Shown: positions 26,489 to 35,023, numbered from the stretch's first letter. The stretch is 64,000 nt of DNA from a gamma proteobacterium HTCC2207 (GCA_905182265.1 CAJJAO010000006.1:124001-188000), one strand, 5' to 3'. The notes: generated by a model from the letters alone, not told the origin. A program made the numbers and translations.

Positions 26489-27154
26489 TTAGGCTAAGCG
26501 CATCTCATAGCCATAGCTATCGAAGTCCTGCTTATAAATACTATTAATAATTTCTAGGGACTTGGGGCTAATAGAGGGCGGTGGCTTTATTTTTCCGGTG
26601 CTATTGGCGCGCTGGGAGAAGTCAAAGCCGGTGCCCAGTGCGAAGGCTTCCATATCCTCGGCTCTATCCATCTTGAAGATCGACAGGCGCTTTGGCGCAA
26701 TACCTAAATCTTTCAATAACAAGTAATTGGGGTGATTGAGAATCCAATGCTGGGGGTGGACATGTTCGTCCAACCAGTAACATTTCGCCAGAAGTTGCAC
26801 GAAGTCATCAAAGGAGGTGTTTAGCAGAGCCTGCTGAATTTCCTCATTACTGTTACTCTTTATGGACAGGCCCATTAGAGGGAAAAACACCCGCTGCGGT
26901 TTTTCCCATTTGAAACCTTTGCTGAAATCGGCGTTCTGGGGGATCTTCTGAAACTTATCTTTGTAGAATGAGATAGCTTTTTGATAGGGGTCGCGAACCG
27001 TAAAATATACTTGCGGGTCAGAGTGGTTTATCACTAACTTTGCTTTGTAGCGTTTCACTTTATTAAAATTAGCGGTTTTCTTAAATGATGAAAACATCAC
27101 CTTAAAATTGGTGACCACCAGTTTATTGCTGTCAGCGACAGTAAAATACGGCAT
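26489..27154 (-). CDS. Sulfotransferase family protein (Sulfotransfer_2-like)
   Basis: This 221-residue soluble protein carries YFTVRDPYQKAISFYKDKF (about residues 51-69). That matches the 3'-phosphate-binding element of PAPS-dependent sulfotransferases (R-D-P-x-x-R/K-x-x-S-x-Y). The N-terminal NFKVMFSSFKK would be the 5'-phosphosulfate loop, though it lacks the fully canonical form. The C-terminus FDSYGYEMRL resembles the D-x-x-x-F/Y-G-Y end of carbohydrate sulfotransferases. Position beside two glycosyltransferases and waaA suggests sulfation of an envelope glycan. Family call is moderate; the acceptor is unknown. Confidence 0.65.
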   Translation of the reverse strand: MPYFTVADSNKLVVTNFKVMFSSFKKTANFNKVKRYKAKLVINHSDPQVYFTVRDPYQKAISFYKDKFQKIPQNADFSKGFKWEKPQRVFFPLMGLSIKSNSNEEIQQALLNTSFDDFVQLLAKCYWLDEHVHPQHWILNHPNYLLLKDLGIAPKRLSIFKMDRAEDMEAFALGTGFDFSQRANSTGKIKPPPSISPKSLEIINSIYKQDFDSYGYEMRLA

Positions 27155-27280
27155 GGAGATGCTCTTGTTATTATAAATACTAATGCCAGATAGTATCTTA
27201 AATTGGCTGTAGGTAAGTAGATAATAATCTGTTAATCCCTCGGCGACTTTGCTAACTTACTGCAGCATTGGTTAGGTGAT

Positions 27281-27371
27281 TATCTTTAACGCGACTATTT
27301 ATCTTAAACGCGACTATTTATCTGTAACGCGACTATTTATTTTTAAGCGACTATATATCCCTAACGGTATT
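27281..27371. repeat. 19-bp tandem repeat, about five copies, upstream of waaA
   Basis: Units begin at 27281, 27300, 27319, 27338 (18 bases, one deletion) and 27356 (partial). Consensus is TATCTTTAACGCGACTATT; the first three copies differ by one or two bases. The array fills much of the 240-base gap between the sulfotransferase start and waaA, so it lies in the promoter/leader region of one or both genes. The rest of the gap shows no gene. Confidence 0.9.
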
Positions 27372-27394
27372 CTTTTATCTTAATGGCGATGTGA

Positions 27395-28690
27395 ATGACA
27401 TTTAGTAGGTTTCTCTACACAGTAATTTTTTATCTGCTGAGCCCGGTGATTGTATTGCGGCTGCTTTACCGCGCCCTAAAGGCACCGGCCTATGCCCGGC
27501 GCTGGTCTGAGCGGTTTGGTTTTGTTGATGTACCATCATCCCAAGACATTATCTGGCTGCATGCCGTTTCTGTGGGCGAAACCCTCGCCGCCATTCCCTT
27601 GGTAAAGTCGCTGCAGCACAGTTATCCCAATTCCAGTCCCAGTCCCAGTTATAGTTTGATGGTTACCTGCATGACCCCAACCGGCTCTGAGCGTATCAAA
27701 GCCGCCTTTGGCGATAGCGTTGACCATAGTTACGCCCCCTATGATATGCCCGATGCGGTGGCGAGATTTTTAAATCGTGTTAAACCCAAGGTGCTCATTA
27801 TTATGGAGACAGAGCTGTGGCCCAATACTATCGCCGCCTGCTCTGCCCGCAATATTCCAGTGATCTTGGCCAATGGGCGACTGTCGGCAAAGTCTGCTCG
27901 CGCCTATGGCAAAATCCCATCGCTAATTGGCCCCATGCTGCAATCTATGTCTGCTGTTGTGGCTCAGCATGGCGATGACGGCGCTCGATTTACTGATCTT
28001 GGGCTACCTGCGAGCGCGCTCAGTGTTAGTGGCAATATCAAATTTGATTTGCACCTGGACTCAGAGGTACAGGGCAAAGCGGGATTGCTGGGTAGCGAGT
28101 GGCGGGGTGACAGCCAAAGGTTGGTGTGGCTGGCAGCCAGTACCCATAGAGGGGAAGACGAACTTATTTTGCAGGCCTTTGGGCAGATTACAAAGCATTT
28201 ATCTGGAGCCGCGCCGCTATTGGTTTTGGTGCCCAGACATCCAGAACGCTTTAACACTGTGGCCCAGCTCTGTGAGAATGCCGGTTTTAAGGTCGCTAGA
28301 CGCAGCGCCGGCGATGCAACAGCTAATGTTGATATTTTGCTGGGCGATACCATGGGCGAGCTTATGGCTTTCTATGGGGCCTGCGATATTGCTTTTGTGG
28401 GAGGCAGTCTGGTGCCTTCTGGCGGGCACAATATGATTGAGCCCGCCGCTTGGGGAGTTCCTATTCTGATGGGCCCCCACCTGTTTAATTTTACAGAGGC
28501 GTCGCGGTTATTGATCGAGGGTGATGCAATGGTTGTCTGCGATAGTGCAGAGAGCCTTGCTGGGCAATGTACTGCGCTGTTTGATGATCAACAAAGAAGG
28601 TCAGAGATGGGAAAGGCAGCGCGCCTTATCGCCGAAGCCAATCGTGGCGCGCTGGATCGTTTACTGGCGGTGATTAAACACCGCCTCTAA
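27395..28690 (+). CDS. waaA: 3-deoxy-D-manno-octulosonic acid (Kdo) transferase
   Basis: WaaA adds Kdo residues to lipid IVA, the first core step of LPS. The 431-residue length is typical of family GT30. An N-terminal membrane anchor (LYTVIFYLLSPVIVLRLLYR) is followed by WLHAVSVGET with the catalytic-region Glu, then METELWPN and the C-terminal sugar-nucleotide signature GGSLVPSGGHNMIEPAAWG. All are diagnostic. A 6-base CCAGTC repeat near residue 77 gives an extra SPSPS. It converges with tolC across a 10-bp repeat array. Confidence 0.95.
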   Translation: MTFSRFLYTVIFYLLSPVIVLRLLYRALKAPAYARRWSERFGFVDVPSSQDIIWLHAVSVGETLAAIPLVKSLQHSYPNSSPSPSYSLMVTCMTPTGSERIKAAFGDSVDHSYAPYDMPDAVARFLNRVKPKVLIIMETELWPNTIAACSARNIPVILANGRLSAKSARAYGKIPSLIGPMLQSMSAVVAQHGDDGARFTDLGLPASALSVSGNIKFDLHLDSEVQGKAGLLGSEWRGDSQRLVWLAASTHRGEDELILQAFGQITKHLSGAAPLLVLVPRHPERFNTVAQLCENAGFKVARRSAGDATANVDILLGDTMGELMAFYGACDIAFVGGSLVPSGGHNMIEPAAWGVPILMGPHLFNFTEASRLLIEGDAMVVCDSAESLAGQCTALFDDQQRRSEMGKAARLIAEANRGALDRLLAVIKHRL

Positions 28691-28700
28691 CGGATACTGG

Positions 28701-28770
28701 TGTTGCTCAGAATTGCTTGGAGTTGCTAAGCGTTACTTAAAATAGCTAACAGTTACACAGCTTTACTTAG
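28701..28770. repeat. 10-bp imperfect tandem repeat, seven copies, overlapping the tolC stop
   Basis: Seven consecutive 10-base units (28701-28710 through 28761-28770) share an xxTTGCTTAG consensus. They begin 11 bases after the waaA stop, and the last copy contains the tolC stop codon (28763-28765, minus strand). No terminator hairpin is seen between the convergent genes. Confidence 0.88.
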
Positions 28771-30142
28771 CAATAACCAGCTGCGGGTCCAGCCAAGCAT
28801 TTAGAGCGTAGACATCGTCTGGCGATAGTTGCCCCGCGACTTCCTTAAGACTCATCATCGACAAAATATAATCGTATCGCGCATTGGCATAGTTGCGGCG
28901 AGCGCGGAACAATGTGCGCTGGGCAACCAAGACATCGACGATATTTCTGGTACCAACTTCATAGCCGGCCTGAGTAGCGGCCAGGGCGCTATTGGCAGAT
29001 GTAATTGCCTGTTTGCGAGCTTTGACTCGGGCAGCATTGGTGAGTACTAACTGGTGTCTAGATCTAGCTGACTGCACAGTGTTGCGCTTCGCAGCGGTAT
29101 AACCTTCTCCTGCTTGAATAGCTCTCTGCTTGGCCTGACGACGCTGGGCATCAACACCGCCCCCCATGATTGGCATACTGACCGAGATGACAAATTGGTG
29201 GCCGTCTTGCAGTGATTCAAAGGGCGTACCATAGTTAAAGCCATCGGAATCGGAATCGTAGTAAGTTGCGCGACCAGTGATCTTAGGCAGGCGCGCAGCG
29301 GCGGCCGCTTTTGCCTCATTGTAAGAGGCGTCCTTACCCAGTTCGGCAACTTTTAGCTGGAAATTATTACCTAATGCCAAATCAACCCAGGCTTCACTGA
29401 TTTCTGGGTTGGGGGCAGTTGCTTCAAACTTACCCATAAGACCCGCCAAAACCGTATGGCTCTGGCCGGTGAGAACTTCTAGTGCTTCAAAGGCTATGTT
29501 CACAGCACCTCGAGCTTCGAGGCTATTAACCGCGGCATCATCAAAAACTGCCTGAGCTTCATGAACATCGGTAATAGGCAGTAGGCCAACTTCGAAGCGC
29601 TCTCGAGTCTGCTCTAGCTGGCGCTGAATAGCGCGCTCTTCGGCTTCGCGAGTCTCCATGTTGTCATGGGCGCGCAGGGCATTAAAGTAAGCTTGGCTAA
29701 CACGTATAATCAGTGACTGCTGGTCGGCAGAGAACTGCGCTCTGGCGCTCTGGCTCAGGGCTTTACCCCCGCGGAATCTATACCAAGACGGCATATCAAA
29801 AATCGCTTGGTTTAGTGTTGCGCTGTAGCGTGTCTGCTCGCTGTCGGTCAAACCGTTGCGAGTAGAGATAAAAGACTCATCTTCAATGACAATCACCGAC
29901 TGGGCATTTTCATTGTTTTCGGACTGGGTGTAGTCCCCAGAGATAGAGATTTGTGGCAGCAGCGCGGCGCGGCTAATATTCTTTATTTCACGATCTGCAT
30001 TAAAACTCGCGCGGGCAGCACGAAGCACGGGATCGTTCTGTAGAGCACTGTCGTATATATCTTTTAGGGAATCAGCCGAGCTGAGCGGTGCGACCAGTAA
30101 AGTCGCGCTAAAGGCAAGTAGCCCAAGTTTGATCAAACGCAT
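28763..30142 (-). CDS. tolC: TolC family outer-membrane channel protein
   Basis: This 459-residue protein has a signal peptide (MRLIKLGLLAFSATLLVAPL, cleaved near SSADS) and the duplicated helical-barrel architecture of TolC. Examples are DIYDSALQNDPVLRAARASF at the start of repeat one and SYNEAKAAAAARLPKITG in repeat two. TolC forms the trans-periplasmic exit duct for type I secretion and RND/MFS efflux pumps. As in E. coli and Vibrio, it is divergent from nudF. A hairpin lies in its leader (30183-30204). Which pumps it serves cannot be told; the MMPL protein at 45078-47702 is not of the usual TolC-partner type. Confidence 0.93.
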   Translation of the reverse strand: MRLIKLGLLAFSATLLVAPLSSADSLKDIYDSALQNDPVLRAARASFNADREIKNISRAALLPQISISGDYTQSENNENAQSVIVIEDESFISTRNGLTDSEQTRYSATLNQAIFDMPSWYRFRGGKALSQSARAQFSADQQSLIIRVSQAYFNALRAHDNMETREAEERAIQRQLEQTRERFEVGLLPITDVHEAQAVFDDAAVNSLEARGAVNIAFEALEVLTGQSHTVLAGLMGKFEATAPNPEISEAWVDLALGNNFQLKVAELGKDASYNEAKAAAAARLPKITGRATYYDSDSDGFNYGTPFESLQDGHQFVISVSMPIMGGGVDAQRRQAKQRAIQAGEGYTAAKRNTVQSARSRHQLVLTNAARVKARKQAITSANSALAATQAGYEVGTRNIVDVLVAQRTLFRARRNYANARYDYILSMMSLKEVAGQLSPDDVYALNAWLDPQLVIAK

Positions 30143-30182
30143 AAAATCTCCGTAAGAATTCTTATTATTACTTCATTGTTAC

Positions 30183-30204
30183 TGAGGCTCAGAGGCGAGC
30201 CTCA
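30183..30204. promoter_or_regulatory. Hairpin in the tolC leader region
   Basis: TGAGGCTC and GAGCCTCA form a perfect eight-base inverted repeat around a six-base loop, 41-62 bases before the tolC start. No T run follows on the tolC strand, so it is not an intrinsic terminator. It may be an operator or an mRNA structure. Confidence 0.45.
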
Positions 30205-30370
30205 ATTTGTATTAACCGTTTCCAATTTGGGGCATATTCTAGCAGACTTGCCTGATTGAGATACCAAAACTGCGATAGCCAGCCAATAATCTTTGTGAGA
30301 GGAAACTGGCCCTATTTGATTAGGTTATTTATTATCGCATTGAGATACTAATACGGATAATATCTATTAA

Positions 30371-30997
30371 ATGATTAATAAACACCGCTTTGGCGACCAG
30401 GATTACCGTATAGAGTCCAGAGAAACAGTCTTTCAGGGATTTTTCCGGATTACCAAACTGGTCGTGAGTCATCGTTTATTTGGTGGGGGCTGGAGTCGGC
30501 TCCTAGGCCGCGAGCTTTTTCAGCGAGGGGACGCCGTGGGTGTGCTGCTCTATGACCCTGAACATCATAGAATTGGCTTAGTTGAGCAGTTTCGGGTTGG
30601 CGCGCTCAATGATCATCACGGTCCCTGGCAGTATGAAGTTGTTGCGGGCATGATTGAGCCGGGTAGAACCCCAGAGCAGGTCGCGGAGCAAGAGCTACAG
30701 GAAGAAGCCGGCATTAGGGTACAAAAACTGCTGCCCATCACCAACTATTTAGTGAGCGCTGGGGGTACAGACGAAAAAATGCACATGTTTTGCGGCCTCT
30801 GTAATCTGCAAGATCGCGAGGGCATATTTGGCGCGGACCATGAAGGTGAAGATATTATGTTTCAGGTGTGGCCCTACGACGACGTCATGAAGGCACAGGC
30901 TGAGGGGTTATTGAATAGCGCAGCTCTGACTATCGGTCTATTTTGGTTACAGCTGAACATTGAAAATTTACGCAACAACGAGCCAGTGAAAGTCTAA
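30371..30997 (+). CDS. nudF: ADP-ribose pyrophosphatase NudF
   Basis: NudF hydrolyses ADP-ribose to AMP and ribose-5-phosphate. The 208-residue length matches E. coli NudF. The Nudix box at residues 93-115 (GMIEPGRTPEQVAEQELQEE) keeps the metal-binding EExG glutamates. It departs from consensus at two positions: R99 stands where E is usual, and Q107 where the Arg of REUXEE is usual. The supporting YEVVAGMIEPG and the gene context (tolC divergent, yqiB-cpdA-yqiA-parE following) make NudF the best call. Altered kinetics are possible. Confidence 0.9.
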   Translation: MINKHRFGDQDYRIESRETVFQGFFRITKLVVSHRLFGGGWSRLLGRELFQRGDAVGVLLYDPEHHRIGLVEQFRVGALNDHHGPWQYEVVAGMIEPGRTPEQVAEQELQEEAGIRVQKLLPITNYLVSAGGTDEKMHMFCGLCNLQDREGIFGADHEGEDIMFQVWPYDDVMKAQAEGLLNSAALTIGLFWLQLNIENLRNNEPVKV

Positions 30998-31052
30998 AAT
31001 AAAAACTAGCGATGTGGGATTGCTCGCAAAATAAAAGAAGGAAATACATACT

Positions 31053-31523
31053 TTGGCAGTGTTTGAAACCCGACGACAGCAGCACGACTTAGCGGGCTTA
31101 CATGAAGAATGTGAGCTCAACTATCGGCGTCTGCATCGGATTATGCCGGACAGTTTGAGTCTGGGAGCTTCCCTTGCTTTGGGTTACGGCTCCAGTAATG
31201 AAGACACCTCCGGCGATCAAAATAGTCGCCGATCCGGCATTCAGCTGCAGGTCATAGAAGTGACCAAGTACACCAGCACATTGCTGGTAACGGCGGAACG
31301 AGCTGGACCTCTCTGGTTGCCAGAGATTGAAGTCAAGGTGCGGGTCTATCGCGACGCGCAAATGGCAGAGGTCATTGAATGGTGCACAGATCGCACGATT
31401 CCTTGGGCTCTAACGGAAACTAAGGGTATGCAGGCAAGAGATGAAAAGTGGCAGTGGAATCTGTTCCTCAGCGAACTTTTGTCCCACGGTCTGCGGCATG
31501 GAATGACTGTATTGGAGGCCTAG
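31053..31523 (+). CDS. DUF1249 protein (YqiB)
   Basis: This 156-residue protein belongs to DUF1249, whose E. coli member YqiB sits in the same place between nudF and cpdA. Recognisable stretches are CELNYRRLHRIMP and VTKYTSTLLVTAE, followed by PEIEVKVRVYRDAQMAEVIEW. The start is TTG at 31053, ten bases from AAGGA (31038-31042). A GTG two codons later is a weaker alternative, and no ATG is suitable. The function is unknown. The stop is six bases before cpdA, so it is part of the operon. Confidence 0.85.
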   Translation: MAVFETRRQQHDLAGLHEECELNYRRLHRIMPDSLSLGASLALGYGSSNEDTSGDQNSRRSGIQLQVIEVTKYTSTLLVTAERAGPLWLPEIEVKVRVYRDAQMAEVIEWCTDRTIPWALTETKGMQARDEKWQWNLFLSELLSHGLRHGMTVLEA

Positions 31524-31529
31524 TCGTCA

Positions 31530-32315
31530 ATGGATATTATTCGTCTTACTCAGATTACTGACCTGCACCTAGGTGTTGATGAAGAGGCAACTCTTGGCGG
31601 TGTTCCCACCTTAGCCAGTTTTGAGGCCGTATTGCAGGCCGTGACCGATCAGGGCCGTGACAACGACCGGTTGCTGCTCACTGGCGATCTGGCCGCCGAT
31701 TGCCAGCCCGGTGCCTACCAATTACTGAATAAAGTATTAAGCGCCCATGGCAAAGAGGCCCTTTGGTTGCCAGGTAACCATGATGATGCTCAGCTTATGG
31801 CAGATAATCTGGTAGATTTTCCCGCCCAGGCGACATTGGATTTGGGTCTGTGGGGCGTACTGACTTTAGATACCTCCCAGCCCAACCAGTCCGGCGGTCA
31901 TATTAGCAATGAGCAATTGCAGGCTGTCGAGCAGGGCCTGGCAAAACTCGCTAACAAATTTGTACTGGTGGCTATGCACCATACTCCAGTGCCGGTTAAC
32001 TGCGCTTGGCTGGACCAGCAGCAGATCGATAATCAGCAGCGGCTTTATAACCTGCTGCAGGCCCATGGCAATGTCCGGGGTGTGATTACTGGCCATGTAC
32101 ACCAGCAATTCGATGGCCACTGGGGTGAATTACCCCTTTATTCTGCTCCGTCTAGCTGTGTTCAGTTTAAGCAGCACAGTGATGACTTTGCGCTTTCCGA
32201 CCAGCCTCCAGGTTATCGGTGGTTAGATTTGCACGGTGATGGAAGCCTTGAGACTGGCGTTGAATTTGTGTCTAATTTTAGCCTGCTGCCCAATCTCGAT
32301 TGCGCCAGCTACTAA
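31530..32315 (+). CDS. cpdA: 3',5'-cyclic-AMP phosphodiesterase CpdA
   Basis: CpdA is a class III metallophosphoesterase that degrades cAMP. The 261-residue protein shows the metal-binding series in order: TDLHLG, GDLAAD, GNHDD, a lone MHHTP and GHVHQQFDG. Length and order are those of E. coli and Pseudomonas CpdA. Other class III phosphoesterases share the fold, but the syntenic position between yqiB and yqiA supports CpdA. It implies a cAMP pathway elsewhere in the genome. Confidence 0.93.
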   Translation: MDIIRLTQITDLHLGVDEEATLGGVPTLASFEAVLQAVTDQGRDNDRLLLTGDLAADCQPGAYQLLNKVLSAHGKEALWLPGNHDDAQLMADNLVDFPAQATLDLGLWGVLTLDTSQPNQSGGHISNEQLQAVEQGLAKLANKFVLVAMHHTPVPVNCAWLDQQQIDNQQRLYNLLQAHGNVRGVITGHVHQQFDGHWGELPLYSAPSSCVQFKQHSDDFALSDQPPGYRWLDLHGDGSLETGVEFVSNFSLLPNLDCASY

Positions 32316-32346
32316 CGAGCTATCTACCAAGCCCCTTTAATAAGTG

Positions 32347-32394
32347 CCTATACAAGTATTTATACAGGTATCTATTCAAGTACCTGGCAAGCAC
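32347..32394. repeat. 12-bp imperfect tandem repeat downstream of cpdA
   Basis: Units at 32347, 32359, 32371 and 32383 share a CCTATACAAGTA-like consensus; the fourth is degraded. It lies 31 bases after the cpdA stop in the 162-base gap before yqiA. A short open frame crossing it reads as a four-residue IQVx repeat and is not considered a gene. Confidence 0.8.
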
Positions 32395-32477
32395 CGACCA
32401 GCTATAAAGTCTAAATCAGTCACTGACAACCTACTGGCTTTGGCTATAATGGAGCTTGATTTACAGGTTAGTTCAAT

Positions 32478-33086
32478 ATGCCAATGCTGCTCTATCTCCA
32501 CGGGTTTAACAGTTCACCCGAGTCTAAAAAGGCTTTGCAGACTCAGCGTTGGTATGCCGATAATGCAGCGGACATAAACTTTGTCTGCCCGGCCTTGCCG
32601 CCGTTTGCCGACCGCGCTATGGGTATGTTGAGGTCGCTGGTAGAGGCACAGATAGAAGGACAGTTAGAAGGACAGCCACCCGAGCCGGTCTACTTAATAG
32701 GCAGCTCCATGGGCGGCTTTTTTGCTACCTGTTTAGCAGAACAGTACGGACTGCGTGCGGTGCTCATTAACCCGGCGGTGAGCCCGGGTCGAGGCCTAGA
32801 TAAGTGGCTAGGAGAAAACCGCAACTATACAACCGATGAAAAATGGGTTTTTGAGCCTCAGCATATAGCTGAATATATAGCTCTGGACCCAGGCGACATA
32901 AAAGATAAAAGTCATTACAAAGTACTCTTGCAAACCGGTGATGAAGTATTGGACTACCGAGATGCCCAGAGACGTTATCAGGGATGTGACATGGTCATCG
33001 AAGAGCAGGGTGACCACAGTTTTACAACTTACCATCAGCATCTGGCCGCTATTCACCAGTTTCTGGTTTCCGCCCCTAGCAGTTAA
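32478..33086 (+). CDS. yqiA: YqiA family alpha/beta-hydrolase (esterase)
   Basis: This 202-residue alpha/beta-hydrolase begins LLYLHGFNSSPESKKA, the typical YqiA opening with the oxyanion HGFNS. The nucleophile Ser lies in YLIGSSMGGFFA, and the C-terminal catalytic His in QGDHSF. E. coli YqiA is an esterase acting on short acyl substrates and precedes parE, as here. A small duplication gives the sequence IEGQLEGQ ahead of the nucleophile. The physiological substrate is not known. Confidence 0.9.
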   Translation: MPMLLYLHGFNSSPESKKALQTQRWYADNAADINFVCPALPPFADRAMGMLRSLVEAQIEGQLEGQPPEPVYLIGSSMGGFFATCLAEQYGLRAVLINPAVSPGRGLDKWLGENRNYTTDEKWVFEPQHIAEYIALDPGDIKDKSHYKVLLQTGDEVLDYRDAQRRYQGCDMVIEEQGDHSFTTYHQHLAAIHQFLVSAPSS

Positions 33087-33110
33087 CTACTAAATCGATC
33101 CTAAGAGCAG

Positions 33111-35003
33111 ATGAGCAACTACAACGCAAAAGATATTGAAGTCCTGACTGGACTAGACCCGGTACGCAAGCGCCCGGGCATGTACACAGACACCAGCCGT
33201 CCCAATCATTTGGCCCAAGAGGTCATTGATAACAGTGTGGACGAGGCGCTGGCGGGTCACGCCAACCGCATTGATGTCACATTGCACAAGGACGGGTCGG
33301 TCTCTGTCGGTGATGATGGCCGCGGTATGCCAGTGGATATTCACCCAGAACAGGGCCTGCCAGGCGTGGAAGTTATTCTCTCGACACTCCATGCGGGGGG
33401 CAAGTTCTCCAATGACAACTATCAGTTCTCTGGTGGTTTGCATGGTGTGGGTGTGTCCGTGGTCAATGCTCTGTCCACCAAGCTGGACTTGATCGTCAAG
33501 CGCGAGGGTAAGGTCCATCAGATTTTATTTGCCGATGGTTACAAAACCTCCGATCTGGAAGTAATTGATACCTGCGGCCAGCGCAATACTGGCACGATTT
33601 TACGCTTCTGGCCCGACGCCTCCTATTTCGACTCAGCAAAGTTTAGTGTCTCAAGACTGCGCCATGTACTGCGAGCAAAAGCAGTGCTCTGTGGCGGTTT
33701 GACCATGAGTTTTCACGACGAAAATAGCGGTGATAGTGAAGAGTGGTTTTACGAAGACGGCCTTAAAGATTATCTTGCCGGCGCTCTCCATGGCTGGGAG
33801 GTTATTCCCGCAGAGCCCTTTATCGGTGCGTTTTCCTCCGAGAATGAGGCGGCCGACTGGGCCGTGCAATGGATGCCAGAGGGCGGTGAGCTGGTACAGG
33901 AAAGTTACGTTAATTTGATACCGACGCCCCAGGGCGGCACCCACGTTAACGGCATGCGTAGCGGCTTACTGGACGCCATGCGCGAGTTCTGTGAATTTAG
34001 AAACTTGCTACCCCGCGGTCTCAAGTTGGCACCAGACGATATCTGGGATCGCTGTAGTTTTGTTCTATCGTCAAAGCTGGCCGACCCGCAGTTTTCTGGT
34101 CAGACCAAAGATCGTTTGTCATCTCGGGAAGTGGCTGCCTTTGTTTCGGGGGTGGTTAAAGACTCCTTCAGCCTATGGCTAAACCAGCATACCGAAGAGG
34201 CAGAAAAGCTCGCCGAGCTATGTATTTTCAGCGCCCAGCGACGCATGCGTGCCAGCAAAAAAGTGGTGCGCAAAAAGATTACTCAGGGCCCAGCCCTACC
34301 CGGAAAATTAGCCGATTGTTCCAGCGGTGAACCAGAGCGCTGCGAAATATTTCTCGTTGAGGGTGACTCAGCCGGTGGTTCTGCCAAGCAGGCTCGCAAC
34401 CGTGAGAACCAAGCCATTATGCCCCTGCGCGGTAAGATTCTGAATACTTGGGAAGTAGACTCTCAGGAAATTTTGGGTTCTCAGGAAGTCCATGATATCT
34501 CGGTGGCTCTGGGGGTTGACCCCGCAGTAGAGTCTGTCGAGTCACTGCGCTACCACAAGGTATGTATTCTCGCCGACGCCGACTCCGATGGACTGCATAT
34601 TGCTACCCTGCTCTGTGCTTTGTTTGTGCGGCACTTCCGCCCCTTGGTCAGTGCGGGCCATGTATATGTGGCCATGCCTCCGCTGTTTAGAATCGACGTG
34701 GGTAAAGATGTTTATTACGCCCTAGACGACGCCGAGAGACAGGGTATTCTCGATCGAATTCAGGCCGAAAACAAACGTGGCAAGGTCAACGTACAGCGCT
34801 TTAAAGGGCTGGGTGAAATGAACCCGTTACAGCTCCGCGAGACCACCATGGACCCAGATACGCGACGCTTAGTTCAGCTGACACTTGAGCCCGGTGACGA
34901 GACTAATAATATGCTCGATATGTTGTTGGCCAAAAAGCGCGCTTCAGATCGTCGCCAATGGTTAGAAACCAAAGGCAATCTGGCAGACGCGGCCAACCTT
35001 TAA
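33111..35003 (+). CDS. parE: DNA topoisomerase IV subunit B
   Basis: ParE is the ATPase/TOPRIM subunit of topoisomerase IV, which decatenates daughter chromosomes. The 630-residue length fits E. coli ParE and is shorter than GyrB because the GyrB insertion is absent. GHKL ATP-site motifs are DNSVDEALAGHA, DDGRGMPVD and GGLHGVGVSVVNALS. The TOPRIM motifs are EIFLVEGDSAGGSAKQARNR and ADADSDGLHI, with PLRGKILN between. It starts 24 bases after yqiA and is followed after 97 bases by its partner parC. Confidence 0.97.
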   Translation: MSNYNAKDIEVLTGLDPVRKRPGMYTDTSRPNHLAQEVIDNSVDEALAGHANRIDVTLHKDGSVSVGDDGRGMPVDIHPEQGLPGVEVILSTLHAGGKFSNDNYQFSGGLHGVGVSVVNALSTKLDLIVKREGKVHQILFADGYKTSDLEVIDTCGQRNTGTILRFWPDASYFDSAKFSVSRLRHVLRAKAVLCGGLTMSFHDENSGDSEEWFYEDGLKDYLAGALHGWEVIPAEPFIGAFSSENEAADWAVQWMPEGGELVQESYVNLIPTPQGGTHVNGMRSGLLDAMREFCEFRNLLPRGLKLAPDDIWDRCSFVLSSKLADPQFSGQTKDRLSSREVAAFVSGVVKDSFSLWLNQHTEEAEKLAELCIFSAQRRMRASKKVVRKKITQGPALPGKLADCSSGEPERCEIFLVEGDSAGGSAKQARNRENQAIMPLRGKILNTWEVDSQEILGSQEVHDISVALGVDPAVESVESLRYHKVCILADADSDGLHIATLLCALFVRHFRPLVSAGHVYVAMPPLFRIDVGKDVYYALDDAERQGILDRIQAENKRGKVNVQRFKGLGEMNPLQLRETTMDPDTRRLVQLTLEPGDETNNMLDMLLAKKRASDRRQWLETKGNLADAANL

Positions 35004-35023
35004 GGCCTGGCTCACTTTGGGAT

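Noticed and set aside
27281..27371. Possible CRISPR-like array
   Set aside because: The 19-bp units are directly adjacent without spacers, and there are no cas genes.
32344..32577. Plus-strand open frame of 77 codons between cpdA and yqiA
   Set aside because: It starts in the 12-bp repeat (giving IQVx repeats) and then overlaps the start of yqiA in another frame. It has no ribosome-binding site.
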